NCBI GenBank assembly: GCA_002403895.1
Contig: DHIQ01000035.1
Span: 1 to 14,710, forward strand
DNA: 14,710 bases
From: Candidatus Neomicrothrix sp. UBA4742
GTDB taxonomy: Bacteria; Actinomycetota; Acidimicrobiia; Acidimicrobiales; Acidimicrobilacustridaceae
Direction: 5' to 3'
Positions 1 to 6,116 of the stretch are shown here, piece after piece. Position 1 is the first letter of the stretch. Each line of letters opens with the position of its first letter. Both the position numbers and the translations under genes were made by a program. The notes under the pieces are model-generated. The model saw nothing but the letters and a program-made list of their open reading frames with translations. It was not told where the DNA came from and did no database searches.

Positions 1-954
1 CTGACCTCCAACGCCACCGTCACCGTGACCGTGCGCCCGGCGGCTCCGATCGCCACCAACGACACCGGCTCCACGCCCTACGGCACCGCCCTCGTGGTGA
101 CCGCCCCGGGCGTGCTCGGCAACGACAGCGGCACAGGCCTCACCACCGCGGTGGCCACCAACCCCGCCTCGGGTTCGGTCACCATGGGCACGGACGGCTC
201 CTACATCTACACCCCGGCCGTCGGCTTCGTGGGCAACAGCAGCTTCACCTACACCGCCACCGACGGCTTCGGCCGCTCCTCAACGGCGACGGTGACCATC
301 ACCGTCACCATGCCGGCAGCGCCGGGGAGCTGCGGGGCGGGCTGGCAGTTCAACGGCACCGCCACGGCGCTCCCGTCCTGCCAGATCCTGCTCACCCCGG
401 CCACCACCAGGGTCGCCGGCACCGCCTTCTGGCCGGGGGCCCAGCCCTCGTCGAAGATCGCCAGCATCGCCTTCGACACGTGGATGGGCGAAGGCACCGG
501 TGCCGATGGCATCGGCCTGGTCTTCGCCGATCCGACCGCCGGCGCGACGGCGACGTCGCTGGGCGGCACCGGGGGCCTCCTCGGCATCGGGGGCATCCCC
601 GCCAACGTGGTCACGCTCGACACGTTCAAGAACAGCGGCGACCCGTCGGCCAACTTCGTCGGGCTCTGCACCACCACCAGCACCATCGGTCCGGTCCCCG
701 GTCTGAAGTGCACCAACACCGCTACCGTGGCCTCCCCGCTGCGGGGCACGACGCTGACCAAGCGTCATGTGGTGGTCAAGACGTCGATCCTCAACGGCTT
801 CTCCATCATCCGCAGCGTGACCGTCGATGGGGTCAATGTGATCACCACCGGCCTCATGCAGCTCCCCCCGTCGGTGGTGATCGGGTTCAGCGCGGCCACC
901 GGCACCTCGACCGACACCCACATCGTGGCCAACGTGACGGTCACCTATCGGTGA
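1..954 (+). CDS. Secreted/surface protein, Ig-like domain plus legume-lectin-like domain (5' partial)
   Basis: The reading frame is open from base 1 to the TGA at 952-954, so the N-terminus lies outside the window; 317 residues are visible. Residues about 15-103 form a bacterial Ig/cadherin-like module: 'VLGNDSG' near its start, then 'GSYIYTPAVGFVGNSSFTYTATD', the usual signature of Big_9-type repeats in large adhesins. Residues about 108-317 resemble an L-type (legume) lectin beta-sandwich, with 'FDTWMGEGTGADGIGLVFAD', a Gly-rich 'LGGTGGLLGIGG' strand and 'VVTLDTFKNSGDPSANFVG', where lectins place their metal- and sugar-binding Asp/Asn residues. Four Cys in the lectin part could form disulfides, fitting export. 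There is no C-terminal anchor (no LPXTG, no membrane helix). It probably binds glycans outside the cell; the ligand is unknown. It converges on the synthetase remnant, with six bases between the two stops. Confidence 0.8.
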   Translation: MTSNATVTVTVRPAAPIATNDTGSTPYGTALVVTAPGVLGNDSGTGLTTAVATNPASGSVTMGTDGSYIYTPAVGFVGNSSFTYTATDGFGRSSTATVTITVTMPAAPGSCGAGWQFNGTATALPSCQILLTPATTRVAGTAFWPGAQPSSKIASIAFDTWMGEGTGADGIGLVFADPTAGATATSLGGTGGLLGIGGIPANVVTLDTFKNSGDPSANFVGLCTTTSTIGPVPGLKCTNTATVASPLRGTTLTKRHVVVKTSILNGFSIIRSVTVDGVNVITTGLMQLPPSVVIGFSAATGTSTDTHIVANVTVTYR

Positions 955-960
955 GTCCAC

Positions 961-1169
961 TCAACGGGCCCAGCGGTAGTCGGGCTTGCCCGTGGGGAAA
1001 CGCTCGCAACCGGTCACCCGTACCCAGCGCCGGGCACTTTGTACCCGGCCAGGTGCTGCCGGGCGTGGGTGGCCAGCTCGTCGTCACTGGTGTTGTTCCA
1101 CCCGGGACGCAAGGCCACGACGGCCACCACCTGCTCGCCAAAATGCTTGTCGGGGACTCCTACCACGTC
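961..1169 (-). pseudogene. C-terminal remnant of a fatty-acyl-CoA synthetase (AMP-forming), truncated and frameshifted
   Basis: Read on the minus strand from 1169, the DNA encodes 'DVVGVPDKHFGEQVVAVVAL', then 'RPGWNNTSDDELATHARQHL' and 'AGYKVP', the classic C-terminal domain of FadD-type AMP-forming ligases. After 'GYKVP' (near 1032-1036) the frame runs into a stop, but one frame over it continues as 'RWVRVTGCERFPTGKPDYRW' and 'AR' to a TGA at 961-963. This includes the 'P(T/S)GKPDYRW' end with the catalytic Lys of the family. A single missing C in a CCC(C)GG run restores one 70-residue frame. Upstream (above 1169) the homology stops and an in-frame TGA occurs at 1197-1199, so the rest of a roughly 500-residue enzyme is absent. 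I read it as a decayed gene whose body was lost, perhaps when the DUF971/dehydrogenase operon came to lie next to it. A sequencing error could explain the frameshift but not the truncation. Confidence 0.8.
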
Positions 1170-1209
1170 CCCCCTCCTCCCCTGCCCGCGGACGTGTCAC
1201 GATGCGGCG

Positions 1210-1554
1210 GTGGAGGATCGCTACGAGGTGCGCGACATCACCGTCGACCGAGCCACCGGCGTGACGGTCGTCTTCGGCGACGACATGACCGCCACCTACG
1301 ACCTGCTCGAGCTCCGCCTGAACTGCCCGTGCGCTGAATGTCGAGGCCTGCGTGACCGCGACGAAGCGCCGTGGCCCAAGCCGGCCAGTCCCCTGCCCCT
1401 GGCCATCACCGACGCCTCACTCCACGGTGCGTGGGGCCTGGGGATCGAATGGAACGACGGCCACGCCACCGGCATCTATCCCTGGGAGTCGCTGCGAACC
1501 TGGGCCGACGGGGGCAAACCCAGCTTCAGCCCCGACTCCGGCCGGGGGGTCTGA
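1210..1554 (+). CDS. DUF971 family protein (gamma-butyrobetaine hydroxylase-like N-terminal zinc domain)
   Basis: This is a 114-residue protein. The GTG at 1210 is chosen because it gives 'VEDRYEVRDITVDR', a normal DUF971 N-terminus; the frame stays open upstream to 1039, but that stretch is antisense to the synthetase remnant and reads as low-complexity. No good Shine-Dalgarno is visible. The motif 'LNCPCAECRG' supplies Cys39, Cys41 and Cys44, and 'WNDGHATGIYPWESLR' supplies His85. This CxCxxC plus distal His set matches the zinc site described in the N-terminal domain of gamma-butyrobetaine hydroxylase. Here the domain stands alone, without the oxygenase part. Stand-alone DUF971 proteins have no settled role; links to Fe-S or cofactor delivery have been suggested from gene context. 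It ends three bases before the acyl-CoA dehydrogenase start, so the two are almost certainly co-transcribed. Confidence 0.85.
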   Translation: MEDRYEVRDITVDRATGVTVVFGDDMTATYDLLELRLNCPCAECRGLRDRDEAPWPKPASPLPLAITDASLHGAWGLGIEWNDGHATGIYPWESLRTWADGGKPSFSPDSGRGV

Positions 1555-1557
1555 GCG

Positions 1558-2676
1558 TTGGAGTTCGTCCTCAACCCCGAACTGCTGGCGTTGCAGACCG
1601 AAGCCGGCGAGGTCGGACGCCGGGCCGCCGCCGACTTGCCCGTCCAGGAGGATTCCTGGCTCATCGGCACCTCCCGCGCGTTCTCGCTCGAGTTGGCTGA
1701 GCGGGGGTGGCTGGGCATGACCTGGCCCATCGAGGAGGGTGGCCACGGGCGCAGCGCCCTCGAGCGGTTCGTGGTCTTCGAGGCGCTCATCGGGGCCGGC
1801 GCACCGGTGGCCACCTCGTGGTTCGCCGACCGCCAGATCGGGCCGACCTTGCTGCAGTTCGGCACCGCCGAGCAACGCCGCCGCTTCCTCCCCAACATCG
1901 TGGCCGGCACCAGCGCGTGGTCCATCGGCATGAGCGAACCCGACGCCGGCAGCGACGTAGCTTCCATCCGCACCCGGGCCGAGCGCGACGGCGACCACTG
2001 GGTGGTCAACGGAACCAAGGTGTGGACCAGTGGTGCGGCTGACGCCGACTGGTGTTACGTCGTCGCCCGCACCGATCCCGACGCCCCGCCCCATGCCGGG
2101 TTGTCCGAGCTCATCGTCGACCTGCACAGCCCCGGGGTGGAGATCATCCCCATCACCGACATGACCGGCAACCGGCATTTCTGCGAGGTCGTCTACACCG
2201 ACGTGCGGGTACCGGCCGCCAACCTCGTCGGAGAGGAGAACGGCAGCTTCCGCCAGGTCATGCGCCAGATGGAACACGAGCGGGGCGGCATCGATCGCCT
2301 CGTCAGCAACCGGGCGCTCTTCGACCAGGCCCGACCCCTGGCCGACGGGGACGACCCCCTCGTCCGCCAGGAGATCGCCGCGCTGGAGACGGGCTATCGC
2401 ATCGGGCGGCTCCTTGTCCTACGAGAGGTCCTCGGTCAGGCCCCGGCCGGCTTCTCGGCGGCCACCAAGACGTTCTGCACCGAGTTCGAACAGCGAGTGG
2501 CCGACTTTTGCGTGCGGGTGGCGGGCGCCGACGCACTGCTGGCCGGCCGGGTGGCCCGCGGGGCTTGCTACGCCCCCGCGTACACGATCATGGGTGGCAC
2601 CACCCTGATTCTGCGCAACATCGTGGGTGAGAGGATGCTGGGACTGCCCCGCGAACCCCGCTGTGAGCTATATTGA
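1558..2676 (+). CDS. Acyl-CoA dehydrogenase (FadE type)
   Basis: This 372-residue flavoprotein should oxidise an acyl-CoA thioester to the 2-enoyl-CoA, passing electrons to ETF. The TTG at 1558 gives 'MEFVLNPELLALQTEAGEV', a standard family start, three bases after the DUF971 stop and behind a GGGGGGT run. Residues 5-115 are the N-terminal helical domain; residues 122-217 are the central beta domain with 'WSIGMSEPDAGSDVASIRT' and 'WVVNGTKVWTSGA', which shape the FAD/acyl-CoA pocket. The C-terminal helical domain ends with 'IMGGTTLILRNIVGERMLGL'. The MCAD-type catalytic Glu position in that last motif is occupied by Gly, as in many mycobacterial FadEs; 'MEHERGG' (Glu239/Glu241) is the likely position of the base, by analogy. 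No partner fadE subunit is adjacent, so it may be homomeric. The substrate cannot be read from sequence. Confidence 0.9.
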   Translation: MEFVLNPELLALQTEAGEVGRRAAADLPVQEDSWLIGTSRAFSLELAERGWLGMTWPIEEGGHGRSALERFVVFEALIGAGAPVATSWFADRQIGPTLLQFGTAEQRRRFLPNIVAGTSAWSIGMSEPDAGSDVASIRTRAERDGDHWVVNGTKVWTSGAADADWCYVVARTDPDAPPHAGLSELIVDLHSPGVEIIPITDMTGNRHFCEVVYTDVRVPAANLVGEENGSFRQVMRQMEHERGGIDRLVSNRALFDQARPLADGDDPLVRQEIAALETGYRIGRLLVLREVLGQAPAGFSAATKTFCTEFEQRVADFCVRVAGADALLAGRVARGACYAPAYTIMGGTTLILRNIVGERMLGLPREPRCELY

Positions 2677-2731
2677 GCGGGAGATTCTGCGCACACCGCG
2701 CGGCGAGGCGACCACAGAGGGTGATATACGC

Positions 2732-3241
2732 ATGCTGGGATCAAAGCGGAAGCGGCAGGATCCCGGCCGCACGCCGTTCCCCGACGCTCTCGCTGCCGAC
2801 CAGGTCCAGGCCGCTGATCGCCTCGGAGCCGACGTGCTGGACCCCACCAACGCCGGCGAGGCCGAGCGCTATTCCGCGTGGGCCGGACGTATGCGGGACA
2901 AGCGCGGCAGCGACCAGGCCGCCATCCTCGGCGACCGTGGCGAGCCGCTGACCGACAATTGGTCTTCCGCGTCAGTGCTGGGCACGGGTGGTGAGGACGG
3001 CCCCCTCGATGATCGCGCCGGCCTCGATTCGTGGGAGACGGCTCGTGCCCTGGAAGTGCTCGGGCTCGACGCCCGCGCCGGGGTCGACGACGTGGTCACC
3101 GCCTTCCGTACCCTGGCCAAGGTTCATCATCCCGATCGATGGGCCGAAGCCGACGAGGCGGTGCAGCGGGACCACGCCGAGGCCATGTTGCGGATCAACG
3201 CCTCCTATCAGGCACTGCGCGACCCCGCCCCCGTCAACTGA
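2732..3241 (+). CDS. J-domain (DnaJ-like) protein with the J domain at the C-terminus
   Basis: 169 residues. The ATG at 2732 has a Shine-Dalgarno AGAGGG at 2716-2721 with 10-nt spacing, better than the upstream in-frame ATG at 2627, which lies inside the dehydrogenase gene. Residues 1-100 are hydrophilic, charged and probably disordered, beginning with a basic patch 'SKRKRQDPGR'. Residues about 103-164 are a J domain: 'ARALEVLGLDARAGVDDVV', 'AFRTLAKVHHPDRW' with the diagnostic HPD at 133-135, and 'MLRINASYQALRD'. An intact HPD means it can probably stimulate the ATPase of DnaK. Canonical DnaJ/CbpA carry the J domain at the N-terminus followed by G/F and zinc or substrate domains, all absent here, so it is a type III-like J protein with a private client or location. 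It lies 55 bases after the dehydrogenase on the same strand and ends 20 bases before the converging Pat-like gene. Confidence 0.8.
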   Translation: MLGSKRKRQDPGRTPFPDALAADQVQAADRLGADVLDPTNAGEAERYSAWAGRMRDKRGSDQAAILGDRGEPLTDNWSSASVLGTGGEDGPLDDRAGLDSWETARALEVLGLDARAGVDDVVTAFRTLAKVHHPDRWAEADEAVQRDHAEAMLRINASYQALRDPAPVN

Positions 3242-3260
3242 CGCTCGGGCCCAGACCGCG

Positions 3261-6026
3261 TCAGTGCAGGCGGCGGACGTCGGGCTCCGGGGTCCACGTA
3301 GCCGGCGCCACCCGCACCCGAGCCGCGGTGATGGACACGGCGTCGTCGGCCGCCAGGACGGGGTTCAACTCCAAGTCGGCCACCTCGGGGAGGTGCTCGA
3401 CCACCCACGCCGCCCGCACCAGCACCTCCTGCAGATCGATCACCCCTCGCGGTCCCTGCTCGTTGAAGAGCGGGATGAGGGGAGACGTCTCGATCAGGCG
3501 CAGGGCGTCGGCGTCGGTCAACGGGAGGACCCGCACGGCCCGTTCCAGGTTGGCCTGGGCCGCGGACCCCCCGAGGCCGAGGCTGATCACCGCGCCGTAG
3601 AGCGGCTGTTGGTGAGTGGCCACCCGCACGTCGACGCCGGCCGGTGCCATGCACTGCACGATGGCCGGGACCATGGCGTCGCCGAGCGCCGCCGACATGC
3701 GCTCGTGGGCGGCCCGCACCTCATCGGCTCCGTGCACGTCGAGGGCCACCCCGCCGGCCTCGCTCTTGGACAGGCGCTCGAGACCGGTGGCCTTCACCAC
3801 TACGGGGTGGCCGAGCTCCTCAGCGGCCGCCACCGCCTCGTCGGCCGAGTACACCAGACGGAAGGCGGTCATGGGCAGTCCGATCAACCCGAGGAGTTCG
3901 AACGTCTCCTCGACGTCGAGCCAGGCGCCCTCCGGATGGCGTTCCAGCAGTTCGGCCACCAGGACCCGGGCCGGATCGAGCTCGGCCGGGTCGGCATCGG
4001 GGTACACCCCCTCGGGTTGGGCCAGCCAGGCGCCGTGATCGGCCATCCGTCCCAGCACCCGAGCCGCCCCGTTGGGGAATTCGAACAACGGGATGAACAC
4101 CTGGTCGTGGCCCAACGGGGCGTCGATGTCCGCCCCCAGAAACGTCGCCACAACAGGGACGCGGCGAGTCTCACCCCGTTGCCCGGCCCGGCGGGCATCC
4201 TCTTCCACGGCCCGGACGATGGCGTCGCCCACCGCTCGGCGCTCTTCGCGGGCCGGGGGCGCATAGACGACAATGACGGCGTCCACGCCGGGGTCGGCGA
4301 GCACCTCGCCCACCGCCATCTCGTAGGCCCCGGCGTCGGCGGCGAACGTCAGATCCACCGGGTTGGTCACCTCCGCGCCGCTGGGGAGCTGCGATGTCAG
4401 GCGGCCTCGCGTTCCCGCTCCGAGCTCGGCGGGCACCAAGCCGGCCCCCCAGCAGGCGTCGAGAGCCAGGTTGCTCGATCCATGCGAGTTACTCACCAGC
4501 GCCACCCGGCGGCCGGTGGGTGTGGGTTGGTGGACGAGCACCCGGGCCACATCGAACAGCTCCGTGGGGGTGTCGACCCGGATCACCCCCGACTCGGCCA
4601 GCATGGCTCCGATGGTGGCGTCGGCCGGCCAGTCGGGGTCGCGGGGCCAGGCATCGGTGCCGCCGGAACGGGGACCACTCAGCCGCCCGCGCCCGGGGAC
4701 CGACTCGGCCGCCTTCACCGCCACCACCGGCTTGTGGCGCGAGAGCCGGCGCACGATGCGAGTGAACTTGCGGGGGTTGCCGAACGATTCGAGGTAGAGC
4801 AACACGACGTCGGTCCGCTCGTCCTCCTCCCAGTACTGGAGCACGTCGTTGCCGCTCACGTCGGCCTTGGCCCCCACGTCGATGAACGTCGAGATCCCGA
4901 GGCCCACCCGCCGTGCATGCTGGAGGGCGGCAATGCCCAGGGTGCCGGACTGGGTCAGGAACCCGACCCGACCCCGGAGCACGTCGACGGTCGAGATGGT
5001 GGCGTGCAGGGCGACGTCGGGGTCGGTGTTGATCACCCCCAACGACTCGGGTCCAATGACCCGCATGCCCTGACTGCGGGCCCGCTCCACCAGGGCCCGT
5101 TCGGCCGTCTCACCCGGCGGGCCTGCCGCCCCGTGGAACCCGGCGCTCATGACCACCAGGCCCTGCACCCGCTTGCGGGCGCACTGGTCGACGACAGCCA
5201 TCACCTCGTTGGCCGGCACGGCGATGACGGCGACGTCGACGTCGTCGGGGATGTCGAGCACCGTGGCATAGCTGGGCACGCTGGCCACGTGCCCGCCGAG
5301 GGGGTTGACCGCGTACACGGGCCCCATGAAATCGTGGGACAACAGGTTGCGGAACACCTCGTGCCCGAGGCCACCCCGCTCCCGACCGGCGCCAATGACG
5401 GCTACCGACGTCGGGTTGATAAGGCGCTCCACCGACCGGGCCTCGGCCCGGCGGGCCCGCCCCTCGACCGCTTCGAGCGCCGAGGGCGTCGGTTCGAGAC
5501 TCATGCGCACTTCGACCACACCGTCGGTAAACGTGCTGGTCGCCTCGAATCCCGCTTGGTGGAACACCGCCAGCATGCCTCGGTTGGTCGGCAGCACCTG
5601 GGCCACCAGGGCCCGGAATCCCACCTCGCGGGCCGCCACCACGAGCCATTCCAGCAGCACCGTGGCCAGCCCCCGACCGTGATGTTGGTCATCGGTGATG
5701 AAGGCCACCTCGGCCTCGTCGCGCGTCCCCCACCGGTCGTAGCCGGCCAAGCCGATCACCTCACCACCGAGGAGGGCGGCGAAGGTGAGGTGGTCGAAGT
5801 AATCGACCTGGGTCAGTCGGTCCAGCTCGCGGGCGCTCAATCGCGGCATCGGACTGAAGTAGCGGAAGTAGATGCTCTCCCGGGACTGGCGGGCGTGGAA
5901 CGCTTCGAGCAGCGGACCGTCCTCGGTACGCACCGGCCGGACCTGAACCGTGCCGCCGTCGGCCAGGGCCACGTCGGCGACCCACCGGTCGGGGTAGGCC
6001 GGCGGCTCGGGCGGGGTATCCGGCAT
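3261..6026 (-). CDS. Pat-type protein acetyltransferase: N-terminal GNAT fused to NDP-forming acyl-CoA synthetase-like domains
   Basis: 921 residues. Residues 26-175 are a GNAT acetyltransferase with the acetyl-CoA loop 'QHHGRGLA' (114-121). Residues about 201-330 are a CoA-binding Rossmann domain ('SVAVIGAGRERGGLGHEVF', 'GPESLG' where GPNCxG is usual). Residues about 350-660 are ligase-CoA/flavodoxin-like domains ('FLTQSGTLG'). Residues about 700-921 are an ATP-grasp domain ('HPVVVKATG'). In active NDP-forming synthetases a SHTGA-like segment carries the phosphorylated His after 'KPVVAVK'; here residues 433-462 read 'ESVPGRGRLSGPRSGGTDAW' with no His. In Salmonella Pat the synthetase part is likewise inactive and acts as a regulatory module, with the GNAT acetylating lysines of acyl-CoA synthetases; GNAT-first order is known in actinobacterial Pat proteins. 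I infer a lysine acetyltransferase tuned by CoA metabolites. ATG 6026 has a -10 box six bases upstream and no Shine-Dalgarno, so the mRNA is probably leaderless. Confidence 0.87.
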   Translation of the reverse strand: MPDTPPEPPAYPDRWVADVALADGGTVQVRPVRTEDGPLLEAFHARQSRESIYFRYFSPMPRLSARELDRLTQVDYFDHLTFAALLGGEVIGLAGYDRWGTRDEAEVAFITDDQHHGRGLATVLLEWLVVAAREVGFRALVAQVLPTNRGMLAVFHQAGFEATSTFTDGVVEVRMSLEPTPSALEAVEGRARRAEARSVERLINPTSVAVIGAGRERGGLGHEVFRNLLSHDFMGPVYAVNPLGGHVASVPSYATVLDIPDDVDVAVIAVPANEVMAVVDQCARKRVQGLVVMSAGFHGAAGPPGETAERALVERARSQGMRVIGPESLGVINTDPDVALHATISTVDVLRGRVGFLTQSGTLGIAALQHARRVGLGISTFIDVGAKADVSGNDVLQYWEEDERTDVVLLYLESFGNPRKFTRIVRRLSRHKPVVAVKAAESVPGRGRLSGPRSGGTDAWPRDPDWPADATIGAMLAESGVIRVDTPTELFDVARVLVHQPTPTGRRVALVSNSHGSSNLALDACWGAGLVPAELGAGTRGRLTSQLPSGAEVTNPVDLTFAADAGAYEMAVGEVLADPGVDAVIVVYAPPAREERRAVGDAIVRAVEEDARRAGQRGETRRVPVVATFLGADIDAPLGHDQVFIPLFEFPNGAARVLGRMADHGAWLAQPEGVYPDADPAELDPARVLVAELLERHPEGAWLDVEETFELLGLIGLPMTAFRLVYSADEAVAAAEELGHPVVVKATGLERLSKSEAGGVALDVHGADEVRAAHERMSAALGDAMVPAIVQCMAPAGVDVRVATHQQPLYGAVISLGLGGSAAQANLERAVRVLPLTDADALRLIETSPLIPLFNEQGPRGVIDLQEVLVRAAWVVEHLPEVADLELNPVLAADDAVSITAARVRVAPATWTPEPDVRRLH

Positions 6027-6032
6027 GGCGCG

Positions 6033-6038
6033 ACTCTA
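6033..6038 (-). promoter_or_regulatory. -10 box of a leaderless promoter for the Pat-like gene
   Basis: On the minus strand TAGAGT (TANNNT) is followed by six bases and then the ATG at 6026. Transcription would begin at or within a base or two of the A of the ATG, which fits the absence of a Shine-Dalgarno. The same box-to-start spacing occurs in front of 9184. No convincing -35 is seen, as is common for this class of promoter. Confidence 0.5.
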
Positions 6039-6073
6039 TGGCGTCGGTCCTAGGCTCGGGTCTTGTACGACGC

Positions 6074-6094
6074 GGTCACGTGGCACCCGTGACC
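6074..6094. promoter_or_regulatory. Perfect 7-7-7 inverted repeat (operator or 5'-leader hairpin) before the molybdoenzyme gene
   Basis: GGTCACG (6074-6080) and CGTGACC (6088-6094) are exact reverse complements separated by seven bases. The dyad lies in the 90-bp divergent intergenic region, 22 bases before the GTG at 6117 and just ahead of its GGGGGGA ribosome site. Half-site spacing of about 14 bp centre to centre is somewhat over one helical turn, which would suit a dimeric regulator; as RNA it could form a 7-bp stem. A possible -10 (TAGGCT, 6051-6056) precedes it, which would put the dyad in the transcribed leader. Confidence 0.45.
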
Positions 6095-6116
6095 AACGAC
6101 CGGGGGGACGACGATC

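Noticed and set aside
1039..1209. Earlier start for the DUF971 protein at 1039
   Set aside because: The added residues are antisense to the acyl-CoA synthetase remnant and unlike any DUF971 N-terminus.
2988..6053. A plus-strand open frame of 1021 codons covering the whole Pat-like gene in antisense
   Set aside because: Its translation is rich in His, Arg, Gly and Gln with no domain, which is what the complement of a high-GC gene with strong third-position bias looks like. The minus-strand frame has four recognisable domains.
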